From Onthophagus taurus (lineage: Eukaryota; Arthropoda; Insecta; Coleoptera; Scarabaeidae): a stretch of DNA of 64,000 bases. Location: the NCBI RefSeq assembly GCF_036711975.1, contig NC_091972.1:8561001-8625000 (forward strand), in the 5' to 3' direction. A model generated the notes under the pieces. The model was not told the DNA's origin. It saw only the letters and a list, made by a program, of their open reading frames with translations, and did not search any database. Shown here in pieces: positions 1 through 11,052 of the stretch; positions within the stretch are counted from its first letter, which is position 1; every line of letters begins with the position of its first letter. The translations under genes and the position numbers were made by a program.

Positions 1-11
1 TTTGCTGCTGA

Positions 12-254
12 TTAGAAAGACTCGAAAATACTTGTGTTTGTGATACCCTTGAGAACGAGTAGGGCTTCAAAAGCAGCCGGTGGAAAAGATCTCATTGTAA
101 CCATCATATTAAGACATGCTAACTGCTGGATTTGTACCAGCTGTTGTTGTACTGTCTTGTGATTCGTTTTTGACCACCAAGCATAGACAACTGCATAACA
201 TGACGAAAAGGCGACCATGGGTGTAATTATTCCCACATAAGCCCAGTGAGCCAT
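12..254 (-). pseudogene. Non-LTR retrotransposon RT fragment (C-terminal part)
   Basis: About 80 codons are open on the minus strand. Recognisable pieces are PRMAHWAYVGIITPMV, a Trp-Trp pair (AWWSK), then QIQQLACLNMMVTMR and PPAAFEALLVL. These match in order the end of the reverse-transcriptase region of Jockey/I-type LINEs, where a W-x-Y-x(2)-I-x-P-M segment and WW precede a QR-LAC-x-MR-PT-ALE-L stretch. The frame is open upstream for only a few codons and no catalytic YADD box is present. This is therefore a truncated relic, not a host membrane protein despite its hydrophobic start. It may continue past the left window edge. Family assignment is knowledge-based; the exact clade is not determined. 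Confidence 0.7.
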
Positions 255-350
255 TCGTGGTACTGTGACTAGCAGTATGAGACCAACCGTAATAGCTATA
301 ATATTAATACAGTAATTTAATTTTTTGATGTTAGGTTAAAGGAAAAATGC

Positions 351-3300
351 TAGTGATGGAACGGATAGTGATTTTGCGAAAAGCCGGATATCGGTTATTC
401 GGCATCACCTTCGGCCGGATAACCGGTTATCTGGCATATCTATCGGGCCATTATGGTTATAATTTCTGGTGCATTTCTGAAGAGATACCCTATATTGCCA
501 CATTATAGGGATATTTGAATAAAAATGAAATTAATAAGAAAGCTGATAAGATATGTCAACTTATTTGGATCCAAGATACCAAATGAACTTTTTTGATGCT
601 GATTTAACTCACGAAGCAACTCTAAAAAGAGGATACTTTTTAGAATTTTGTCAAAATTTCAAATATTGTTTTCTCAAAAACTAAAAGTTATTTTTCAAAA
701 CGCGTTGGTTCATTGGAAAGAGGACACTTTTATTAACATTTTGGGAAATTTTCATACTCATATTCCAAGATGTAGATTTTATACGAATTTTTAAAACTTA
801 ATCGGCGAAAATTGCAAAATTCGAAAAAATTGTCGATCATTTCAAACATTTATTACTCAAGAACTAAAGGCGATTTTTCAAAATGGCTTGTTGCATTAGA
901 AAGAGGATACTATAATTAATAATTGGTGATATTTCCACAAGGCTCCTTCAAGAAATTAATGTTATAGCGAATTTTGAAAGTTATCGATGAAAATTGCAAC
1001 ATTGAAAATTTTATCGAAACTTCAAATATTGTTTTCTCAAAAAGTAAAAGTTATTTTTCAACACGTGTTAGTTTATTGGAAAGAGGACACTCTTATTAAC
1101 ACTTTGGGAAATTTTTATACTTATATTCCAAGATATGGATTTTATACGAATTTTTCAAACTTAATCGGTGAAAATTGTAAAATTCGAAAAAATTGTCGAT
1201 CATTTCAAACATTTATTTCTCAAAAATTAAACGTGATTTTTCAAAACGCCTTTTTGCATTACAAAGAGGATACTATAATTAATAATTGGTGCTATTTCCA
1301 CAAGGATCCTTCAAGAAATTAATTTTATAGCGTATTTTGAAAGTTATCGATGAAAATTACAACATCGAAAATTTTATCAAAACTTCAAATATTGTTTTCT
1401 CAAAAACTAAAAGTTATTTTTCAAAACGTGTTGGTTCATTGGAAAGAGGACACTTTTATTAACATTTTGGGAAATTTTCATACCCATATTTCAAGATATG
1501 GATTTTATGCGAATTTTTCAAACTTAATCGGCGAAAATTGAAAATTTGAAAAAATTATCGATTATTTCAAAAATTTATTTCTCAAGAACTAAAAGTGATT
1601 TTTCAAAACGGCTTGTTGCATTAGAAAGAGGATACTATAATTAATAATTGGTGGTATTTCCACAAGGATCCTTCAAGAAATTAATTTTATAGCGAATTTT
1701 GAAAGTTATCGATGAAAATTGCAATATTGAAAATTTGCTCAAAACTTCAAATATTGTTTTCTCAAAAACTAAAAGTTATTTTTCAAAACGTGTTGGTTCA
1801 TTGGAAAGAGGACACTTTTATTAACATTTTGGGAAATTTTCATACCCATATTTCAAGATATGGATTTTATGCGAATTTTTCAAACTTAATCGGCGAAAAT
1901 TGAAAATTTGAAAAAATTATCGATTATTTCAAAAATTTATTTCTCAAGAACTAAAAGTGATTTTTCAAAACGGCTTGTTGCATTAGAAAGAGGATACTAT
2001 AATTAATAATTGGTGGTATTTCCACAAGGATCCTTCAAGAAATTAATTTTATAGCGAATTTTGAAAGTTATCGATGAAAATTGCAATATTGAAAATTTGC
2101 TCAAAACTTCAAATATTGTTTTCTCAAAAAGTAAAAGTTATTTTTCAAAACGTGTTGGTTTATTGGAAAGAGGACACTCTTATTAACACTTTGAGAAATT
2201 TTTAAACTTATATTCCAAGATATGGATTTTATACGAATTTTGCAAACTTAATCGGCGAAAAATGCAAAATTCGAAAAAATTGTTGATCATTTCAAACATT
2301 TATTTCTCAAAAACTAAACGTGATTTTTCAAAACGCCTTTTTGCATTACAAAGAGGATACTATAATTAATAATTGGTGCTATTTCCACAAGGATCCTTCA
2401 AGAAATTAATTTTATAGCGTATTTTGAAAGTTATCGATGAAAATTACAACATCGAAAATTTTATCAAAACTTCAAATATTGTTTTCTCAAAAACTAAAAG
2501 TTATTTTTCAAAACGTGTTGGTTCATTGGAAAGAGGACACTTTTATTAACATTTTGGGAAATTTTCATACCCATATTTCATGATATGGATTTTATGCGAA
2601 TTTTTCAAACTTAATCGGCGAAAATTGAAAATTTGAAAAAATTATCGATTATTTCAAAAATTTATTTCTCAAGAACTAAAAGTGATTTTTCAAAACGGCT
2701 TGTTGCATTAGAAAGAGGATACTATAATTAATAATTGGTGGTATTTCCACAAGGATCCTTCAAGAAATTAATTTTATAGCGAATTTTGAAAGTTATCGAT
2801 GAAAATTGCAATATTGAAAATTTGCTCAAAACTTCAAATATTGTTTTCTCAAAAACTAAAAGTTATTTTTCAAAACGTGTTGGTTCATTGGAAAGAGGAC
2901 ACTTTTATTAACATTTTGGGAAATTTTCATACCCATATTTCAAGATATGGATTTTATGCGAATTTTTCAAACTTAATCGGCGAAAATTGAAAATTTGAAA
3001 AAATTATCGATTATTTCAAAAATTTATTTCTCAAGAACTAAAAGTGATTTTTCAAAACGGCTTGTTGCATTAGAAAGAGGATACTATAATTAATAATTGG
3101 TGGTATTTCCACAAGGATCCTTCAAGAAATTAATTTTATAGCGAATTTTGAAAGTTATCGATGAAAATTGCAATATTGAAAATTTGCTCAAAACTTCAAA
3201 TATTGTTTTCTCAAAAAGTAAAAGTTATTTTTCAAAACGTGTTGGTTTATTGGAAAGAGGACACTTTTATTAACATTTTGGGAAATTTTCATACCCATAT

Positions 3301-4294
3301 TTCAAGATATGGATTTTATGCGAATTTTTCAAACTAAATCGGCGAAAATTGCAAAATTCGAAAAAATTTTCGATTATTTAAAAAATTTATTTCTCAAGAA
3401 CTAAAAGTGATTTTTCAAAACGGCTTGTTGCATTAAAAAGAGGATACTATAATTAATAATTGGTGATATTTCCACAAAGATCCTTCAAGAAAGTAATTTT
3501 ATACCGAATTTTGAAAGTTATCGATGAAAATTGCAACATCGAAAATTTGATCGAAACTTCAAATATTGTTTTCTCAAAAAGTAAAAGTTATTTTTTAAAA
3601 CGTGTTAGTTTATTGGAAAGAGGACACTCTTATTAACACTTTGGGAAATTTTTAAACTTATATTTCAAGATATGGATTTTATACAAATTTTTGAAACTTA
3701 ATCGGCGCAAAATGCAAAATTCGAAAAAATTGTTGATCATTTCAAACATTTATTTCTCAAAAACTAAACGTGATTTTTCAAAACGCCTTTTTGCATTACA
3801 AAGAGGATACTATAATTAATAATTGGTGATATTTCCACAAGGATCCTTCAAGAAATTAATTTTATAGCGTATTTTGAAAGTTATCGATGAAAATTACAAC
3901 ATCGAAAATTTTATCAAAACTGCAAATATTGTTTTCTCAAAAACTAAAAGTTATTTTTCAAAACGTGTTGGTTCATTGGAAAGAGGACACTTTTATTAAC
4001 ATTTTGGGAAATTTTCATACCCATATTTCAAGATATAGATTTTATATGAATTTTTGAAACTTAATGGGCGAAAATTGCAAAATTCGAAAAAATTGTTGAT
4101 TATTTCAAAAATTGGTTGTTATCTGCAGTGTCCAACACCTAAAAGAGATACTAATTCCTGGGAATGGTGGAGTAGTAAGTAATAGGTTTTTAATATCCAA
4201 CCAAAGCCGGATATTTGGTAACTATCCGGTATCGGGGGGGATTTTAAAAAATGACCAGACACCGGGTAGTTGCCGGATATCCGTTTCACCACTA
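351..4294. mobile_element. hAT-like non-autonomous element carrying satellite array
   Basis: The left end (351-367) and the reverse complement of the right end (4278-4294) match at 15 of 17 positions, both starting TAGTGRTGRAACGGATA. This resembles the TAGGGATG-type ends of Ac/hAT transposons. Immediately outside lie AAAAATGC (343-350) and AAAAATAC (4295-4302), a 7/8 direct repeat of the 8-bp length hAT transposases make. Both subterminal zones are rich in palindromic CCGGATATCCGG-like motifs (373-440 and 4205-4285). No transposase is encoded: the interior is almost entirely the 362-bp tandem satellite. A non-autonomous hAT is the best reading. The single target-site mismatch would fit an old insertion. 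Confidence 0.75.
620..4107 (+). repeat. 362-bp tandem satellite array, about 9.6 copies
   Basis: Corresponding points recur at about 987, 1350, 1712, 2075, 2437, 2799, 3161, 3523 and 3886, giving a 362-363 bp period. Each monomer is itself a diverged dimer of two ~181-bp halves: TTCAAATATTGTTTTCTCAA in one half corresponds to TTCAAACATTTATTTCTCAA in the other (1021, 1204 and 1384). Copies differ by diagnostic variants that recur every third unit over part of the array. The 63-codon open frames in several monomers are by-products of the repeat; the copy at about 2437 has an in-frame TGA. The array lies inside the hAT-like element and ends before both of its termini. Confidence 0.93.
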
Positions 4295-4302
4295 AAAAAT
4301 AC

Positions 4303-4607
4303 AATTTGTAGATAGTGTATTCCTTTCTCATATATTTACAAGATAAAACAAGACATCAATCTAAACTAAATGCATCCACTAATCATAACAAGAATGGTTG
4401 TACAAAACAAAAATGTTTAAGTAGTAATAAATAAAAAAGAAGGTAATAAAAAACTCGTGGAATTATTTGAACGTAATTCTAAGTTTATAAACTTTACAAT
4501 ACTGCAGCGTATTAGAGGGATAAAGAAATAAAAATAAAGAAAATTACACTCAACTTAAAAAAGTAAGATTTAAGTACTGATAACTTTTTTGATTAATAAC
4601 TAATTAT
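4303..4607 (-). other. 3' flank/3' UTR of the FRRS1-like gene
   Basis: This is AT-rich DNA downstream of the reductase stop codon. On the minus strand poly(A) signal-like AATAAA/ATTAAA words are frequent, so the 3' UTR probably ends here. No coding frame or repeat is recognisable. Confidence 0.4.
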
Positions 4608-6749
4608 TTAGTTGCCATCGGTTTGTATTTGCGACTTCACCTTATCCCAGAATGCTTCAACTGGTGCAACAACAGAAATAAAAACTAAAACTATCACGAT
4701 GCAGAGGATTAATATGATGTAAAGGGCCAATAACGTTTTTCTTAATTTTGAATACTGCAAATTAAAAAAGAAATTAAACTAAAATCAAAGTCTAAGATAT
4801 AATTACTTACTGGTGCATCCCCTCCTCTATCAGAATAAGCAGAAGTCCTTCCTGACCCACCTAAATCCTTCATTGGAAATGACGTTACTCGTCTTTCAGC
4901 TTGTTTTTCAGAAGCAGCGTTCAATATCTTAAAAATAAATTAAGTTTATTTGAGTTATTTCTTTGTTAATATTGTTTAATTACCGATAACACAATATGAA
5001 TAATAACATGTAGTGCTACAAATCCAACTAAAATCCAATCCATCCATTCTGGAAGTTCAGCTTTTGTCAGTCTTACAGCAAAGAAAATGGTAACAACTAA
5101 AAAAACATTTAATCAAAAACAATTAAATCGATACAAAATAAATATATTTACTTGCAAGAATGTGAGCAACATTTCCACACAACCAATGCAACCAATTAAA
5201 AATGGGCCTCTTTGAAGTACCGGGATGTGGTCTAAAGTAAGCCCCAATTGGTTGGATAAAACACAAAATCGTTGTTATTATACCCAAAATCGCGTGAGGA
5301 TTATCTTCTGATGACCATGCTTTTAATTCAACGAAAATTAAAATAAATCCGGCTATCGTTAATGACCAAGTTAATATCATAAAAAATCTATGCCACTAAA
5401 ACCAAATAAAGCGTTAATCACATCATAAGTGAAGTTCATATCATCAAATCAAAATTTTAAACACTTACTGCAAACCATAAATCTTTTCCACACATTGTAG
5501 TTCCCACCCAAGTTTGTCGATAATATCTTGCTAATAAAACCCCAATTGAAGCAGTCCCTAACCAAGCAGCTAACATAAAAGCTCCATGTAATCTTAATAA
5601 AATTTTTGAAGCTCCCTCCAACGAAGAAATGTCCGATAATAATAATTTATCACCACTTGCCAATCGAGAAACGTCGTGATAACCAACTTTATTCGCATCA
5701 ATACTTTTACCAGCAGCTACCAAGAGATTGTATTTCGTATTAACTAAATCAAACTGTACATCATTAACAGTTGTAATAGCATCTCTTTGTACTCGACAAA
5801 AAATCGCTCCATCTTCAATCGAAGAACTTAATAACTTAATTCCTCTTTGATCGTTAGGCCTAAAAACACCCAAATTTGGTCTTGGGTTCGTCCAAGACAT
5901 GTATGCTTGAACACCGCCGGAAGAATCCTTAACACATTCAATCACTGAATCATCGCCCATTTTATCATCTTGAGATAAACCGACTCCAACCCAAGAAGCT
6001 GTATTATGGGATTTTAATTCAAATTCGTATCGTTCCCCGTAAACGTTAACGGCAACGATTGCTTTACAATTTTTTGATTGCAAACAACCATCTGGGGCAC
6101 CAAAACAAGTTTTCTTCGTACCGCAACCGTCGTAAAATGGATCAAATTCTGTTGATGATTCCGTTTTTGGTTCAGCTTTAAAGTACGGCGTGGTGTTTGA
6201 AGTTATTTTAGAACGGGATACTTGAATTGTTGGGGATTGAATTCCAACCCAAAAAGTTGCGTAATTTTGAGCCACAGTAGCACTAAAAAAATAAAACAAA
6301 TAAATTGTTTTATGATGCATTAATATGATTTTTTTAGTTTCTTACTTAAAAGTAACAGGTCCTTCATAACTATTAGAATGCCATTGAATTTCTAAATTCT
6401 TCTTTTGTGACGTCGACCAATGAGTAACGCTATTATCCGTGGATCCGTCGCAATCTATAGTTTTAATTAAGTTAGGAGTTGGTTCGAACGTTCCGATGAT
6501 TTGTCCGTTTGGATTTCGTGCCTGTAACATGAAACCTTCGAAGTCTTCGCGACCTATCGTAACCAAAACACCCAAAATATTCGGTTTTAATTGTAAAATA
6601 TATGGAGATTCCGTTGTTTGAGGTGTGACTCCACTGTGATTTGGCATCATTGTAGCGCAAACTATAGGAGGTGCTCCGTCGGGAAGGGGTTGAACGTTGT
6701 TAATGAGTGTGTAGATAAGAATAAGTTTTTGAAGATGAAGGGAAAACAT
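4608..6749 (-). CDS. Ferric-chelate reductase 1-like protein (Reeler, DOMON, cytochrome b561)
   Basis: Six exons join in phase: 6346-6749, 5469-6282, 5152-5395, 4984-5096, 4811-4927 and 4608-4754, giving 612 residues. The start [13 protein letters not shown] begins a signal peptide, and TTTCTTTCAG just 5' of it is a likely 5'-UTR acceptor. A Reeler domain fills about residues 20-150. A DOMON domain follows (about 155-330, including [15 protein letters not shown]). A cytochrome b561 module spans about 345-500, with the expected haem-ligand histidines in LHGAFM, WHRFFM, HAILG and NWLHW. The tail carries one more hydrophobic segment ([19 protein letters not shown]). The family includes vertebrate FRRS1 and Drosophila CG8399, transmembrane ascorbate-dependent reductases. 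Enzyme activity here is inferred from the conserved haem sites. The hAT/satellite element lies just 3' of the gene. Confidence 0.92.
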
Positions 6750-6871
6750 TTTCTGAAAGAAATAAAGTAAATAATTATTTAGGGGTGAATTTTGGCAGAA
6801 AGATACTATTTTTAAAGTTATTTGCAAAGTTTTGTTATACAACTGTAGAAGTTGCAAGACAAGAAGAAATT

Positions 6872-7090
6872 AAACTAAAACTCGAACTAACATTAGCACT
6901 ATCAAGGATATATGGATTACCTAAAATCCATAAACTAGAGGTCCCATTACGCCCTATTGTCAGTGCTATAAATTTTTCCACCTATCAGCTAGCAAAACAC
7001 CTTGCCAAGAATCTGTCTCCTTTTACAGGTAAAACAGAGTGATATGTCACATTTTGTACAATCAATCAGGAGTATGAAGCTAGATCCTAT
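6872..7090 (+). pseudogene. Penelope-like element reverse transcriptase fragment
   Basis: The frame reads [19 protein letters not shown], then [16 protein letters not shown]. After a frameshift near 7040 it continues with MSHFVQSIRSMKLDP. The YGLPKIHK / PLRPIVS / Y-LAK-LA-L-P succession is diagnostic of Penelope-like element reverse transcriptase. The fragment has no catalytic YADD region and is broken. Directly in front (6872-6905) sits one arm of the CTAG-rich hexamer repeat found elsewhere in the window. Confidence 0.8.
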
Positions 7091-7603
7091 CTATTCTAGG
7101 AATCCCTATTCACCAGAGTACCAGGCAAAGATGCCGTGGATGGTCTTCGCCAGAACTCATCCCGGAGGGTTTTCCAAAGTATGTCCCAGGACTAGTGGAG
7201 TACTGCCTATCGGTTAAGATAGGCTAAAATGCCCACGTTTTCGTTTTTATCTCTCTAAAAATATAAGACTTCTCAGAATAGACAGGCTCAAACTATTGAA
7301 AATTGTTTGGTGCCTGTCAATTTTTATCACAGAACACTGATGATAGCTATCACAAGCACAGAAGCCGCTTGGTCACTCGTTACGTTTTACGATTATACAG
7401 GTTGTTTCCGTAAGTCGATAAATTAAATCACTAAAACTAGAGACAAAATGATGACGATTCGTGTAAAAATTTATGAAGAAAATAATCTAGATTTTAATCA
7501 ATGTGAAATGACCCAAAAAACACGTTAAAAGTAAAAAGAAAGTGCGAAAAAGTAACTAACACTAGATTAATCTCAGTTATAAAACTTCTATTATATGATA
7601 ATT
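7091..7603. other. No gene seen
   Basis: AT-rich sequence between the Penelope fragment and the 117-bp repeat element. It may include degraded transposon, but I recognise nothing specific. Confidence 0.4.
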
Positions 7604-8222
7604 AACTTCAGGTTTAAAATGTCAACCTCAATTTTGACATATTTGTAATCTTCATTAAAAATCCTTTAAAATGAGTACAAACACGACATAATTATCTTCA
7701 ATATTAATGAAGTTATGATCAACTTCCGGTTAAGAATGTCAACGTCAATTTTGACATATTTGTAATCGTCGTGAAAAATCCTTTAAAATGAGTCCAAACA
7801 TGATACGTTTAATTCCAATATTACTCGAGATATAAGCAACTTCCGGTTTGAAATGTCAATGTCATTTTGACATATTCTTAATTTTTATAAAATGTGTTAA
7901 AATTTATCACAAACACGGAAATATAATAAAAAAAATCAAAAATTAAGGTTGGTATTAATATTTAAAAATTAAATTGCTATCTTCTTTGTTGCTAACTTCG
8001 GGTTTAATGTTTTTTATTCTAACTTTTTTGTTTTTTGAGATAAGTGCGTCATCTTTGGACTCATTTTAAAGGTTTTTTAATGAGGATGACAAATATGTCA
8101 AAATTGACGTTGACGTTTCAACCGGAAGTGATTGTATTTTCATTACTATTAAAGTTAAATACGTCGAGTTTGGACTCATTTTAAAGGATTTTTTATGAAG
8201 TTGACAAATATGTCAAAATTAA
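7604..8222. repeat. Inverted-repeat element built of 117-bp tandem units
   Basis: Units start at 7604, 7721 and 7838 with AACTTCMGGTTTAAAATGTC and share TTTTGACATATTTGTAATC and ATCCTTTAAAATGAGT, a period of 117 bp. The same unit reappears in reverse complement from about 8040 to 8222: GGACTCATTTTAAAGG occurs at 8056 and 8174, 118 bp apart. Tandem arms facing each other around an unrelated ~120-bp centre suggest a foldback or MITE-type element. No coding capacity was seen. Confidence 0.85.
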
Positions 8223-8232
8223 AAGTAGAAAG

Positions 8233-8286
8233 TTCGAACTTTTTGGTTTTTTGAATATAAAGCATTCAAAAAACCAAAAAAACTTT
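8233..8286. repeat. Short near-perfect hairpin
   Basis: AACTTTTTGGTTTTTTGAAT is followed, after a short ATAAAGC spacer, by its near-exact complement ATTCAAAAAACCAAAAAAAC. The ~54-bp palindrome abuts the 117-bp inverted element and may belong to its terminus. Confidence 0.7.
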
Positions 8287-9440
8287 AAAACAAATAGTAT
8301 TTTAGGTCTTTCGATATTCTGCATTTTTTCTGAAATAAGTTACACCTTTACCTACCAGACAGCATGAAAATCTGTAAAAACAATAAAATGTCGCTTAGTC
8401 AAGAATGTTAAAATGAGGAGTTTTTCAAAACAAAAAATAGGAATAAGTTTTTCAGTCAATTTAGATTCTTGGAATTTTGCCTTTAATTACAGGAAAATAT
8501 TATTTTGTGAATCATTTAATTATCTACGAACAATTCTATTTATAAAATCGTGTAGGATTTGACCTTAAAAATAAAAAGCAATAAAAAAAATGCTTTAAAG
8601 ATTTAACCTTTTTTAAGGTTAAACGTAATTGTTGCATTGGGTGGAGTATAGCTTCAATTAAAATTCCATTGGATATCTTTAAATCAAAAAGAAAATGAGT
8701 CATTTTCAGCATGACTTTGCAATTGAATATGACATCATAACAAGCATTAGAATATGTATTATCAATTATAATCTTCTTTAACAGTCTGACTTATTAATAA
8801 AATTTCCGATGATACACTTTTGAAAATTAAACCAAACCACATTTTTAATCCTCTATCTTTAAAAATTTAAAATGACTCACATTCAGGCTTGAGTTTTTCC
8901 AAGGAATTTTGACGGCCGCAGTTCAATGCGAACGAGTTTTTAGAATTGCTTGCCGCTTGGGGAAATCCAGGCCAACCATCAAGGCGGTTTTCATTCATTA
9001 CATATTTTATCAAAATAATTTTTTTAAATAGACTATCTACAATTGTTATGAATCATCTTAAAACCGTCCGTTTTGTTGTACTTTTCTGAACTAATTCCCG
9101 ACAACTACTACCATTTTGCGTTACCCCAACGCAACATTTTTAATAAGAACGAGAACGGCACGCTTTGTTGTAGTTAACTCCTTGGCAACAACCCCTATTT
9201 TAACCCCTTGTTGTATTAAAAGGTCGTTCACGTTCAAGAAATTGGGTTAAATAATCGAGAAATAAATTTAACTAGGGGTTAGAATTTAGGTTAGATTAAA
9301 TCTAAATCTTTTAGTTCGAATAATTTTATGGGGTGATTTTATCGTTCAGTTTTGAGTTTTATTGCTTTTTGTAGAATTATTTTCTTTGTAAAAAATGGAT
9401 AAAAGGGTAAATTATTACTTTTATATGATTATAAATAATA
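8287..9440. other. No gene seen
   Basis: Intergenic AT-rich DNA. A slightly GC-richer patch at 9060-9230 has repeated TTGTTGTA/GCAACA words but no coding frame. Confidence 0.4.
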
Positions 9441-9751
9441 CAGTAAAACCGCGATAAAGAGCAGCTCATAGATAGAATCCAATTCGGGTTATTCCCCGAG
9501 TTGTCTATATTGTATATTGTTGTATATTTTTCATTAAATTAAAACTAGAACTAACACTAGACCTAGAACTAGAAACATTCGGGTTTAGCCATCTTAAAGA
9601 CGCAAGGCTAACCCCGAATATTTCTAGTTCTAGGTCAAGTGTTAGTTCTAATGCTAGTGTTAGTTCTAGTTTTAGATTTTATTCAGTGCTAGATGGTTGT
9701 ATATTTTCATTGAACTTCCTTCCCCATATTAATCCGTTGTATTGAGATTTT
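9441..9751. mobile_element. pogo/Tigger-like MITE with CTAG hairpin core
   Basis: The left end CAGTAAAACCGCGATAAAG (9441) aligns with the reverse complement of the right end (about 9728-9751, which reads inward as TTAAAATCTCAATACAACGG). These ends resemble the CAGT-ACCTCGATATAACGGA termini of pogo/Tigger elements. The core (9538-9683) is a long hairpin. A run of degenerate CTAGAA/CTAACA hexamers leads into CATTCGGGTTTAGCC, a loop, then the complementary CGGCT-type arm and TCTAG hexamers. No protein is encoded. Confidence 0.7.
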
Positions 9752-11049
9752 AATGCATTATAATACCTTTTAAAACATCTTTTAAAAATATAGCTAACTT
9801 TCACTGCTTTATACCAAGGACAACGATCATTGTTATTCTATTTGCAGGTGTGTGTAGTGTGTCACAGTCGTTTATTGCACCGTTACCTTCGAAAACAGGA
9901 AAAGATAAAACTTTAAACCACACAATACCATAACGAAAACAAGATCGAGAACATTAAGTTATAATTTTATTTTGTTTCCTTTTCATTTGAAATATCAAAG
10001 TTCATATAAGTGAATATCTTTGTGTAGGAGAACACGATTTGACATAATTTAATTATAATTGCTAATTATGTTATAATCTAGAAGGACAATTATAAATGAA
10101 TGGTCTTTATTTGTAATCTAATGTTGTGTGTGACCTTTTTTTTAAAAGAAACAATAAGATTGTGACAATGAAAGAAAAATATAGTTGGGTTGGATCAACA
10201 TGTTGCGTTAAAAAATTATTTAAAAAATGCGGATGTAATTAGAACTAAATCACTAATTATTTTAACGAATAGTTTTCAGGTTTTGTTGAGTTTTATAAAG
10301 AGAAAGTCTGTTAAAAGTGGTTTCAAAGCAATTAAAGACAATTGACCAATTGTCCTGTTGCGAAAAACTAGAAAGGTACAAAAAAACACCCGTTCGCATT
10401 TACATGGAATAATTTCCATTTTCCATTTTAATCTTATCTTGTAGTTTATTTCTAGGTTACCGTAAAATTCATTATTCATACTTTTTTTAGTAAATTGTTG
10501 ACTCATTATTTAAAAAAAAATATATCCACTAAAATTGTTAAATAAGCGATCAGTATGCATTATACGACGTTTATCGTTGGAAAATCCAAACAATTTATAA
10601 AAACAAGGTAAAAACATTACTAGGATAACTAATTAAAGCTCGTGGAAGTAGGAGAAAAAACAGTAAATTGCGTGTGTGTTTATGCAAATTCTATAACAAT
10701 TCCCAAGAGTATTGTTAGTTTATGAAGTGGGAGATTCACGGTTTTTATAATAATAATAAAAATGAGCTCAAACGGAAATTAAATTATAGATACACGAGTT
10801 TCAAGATTAATCAATATCTGATGATTATTATGAGGTCATTTTTGTGGGTAATGAAAAGTTGCGTAGATCGATGAAGATTGCGTATCAAAATACAAACACG
10901 CAAAAATAACAATCTTATATGTTTTCCTGAAATCCTTGAACTTTGTCTATTCAAATTTGTTGACAGAACACGTAAAAATAATACCTACGAATAACATGTA
11001 ACCTTGAGGCAAAAAATATTTCTATTTTTTAATTATTTCAAAAAAATAT
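9752..11049. other. No gene seen
   Basis: AT-rich intergenic DNA. The open frame at 10276-10506 has no recognisable domain and I do not consider it a gene. Confidence 0.4.
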
Positions 11050-11052
11050 GTC

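Noticed and set aside
12-254. Small membrane protein because of the hydrophobic N-terminal stretch
   Set aside because: The sequence aligns in order with the end of a LINE reverse transcriptase, which explains all of it.
960-1020. ATCGATGAAAATTGCAACATCGAAAA in each satellite monomer as a possible hammerhead core (motif noted from ATCGATGA and CGAAAA parts)
   Set aside because: The essential CTGANGA box is absent (CGATGA instead) and no cleavage-site helix could be drawn.
1350-2990. Three near-identical 63-codon open frames on the plus strand
   Set aside because: They are phase-locked by-products of the 362-bp satellite. A sister monomer has a stop in the same place and no start or splice context is present.
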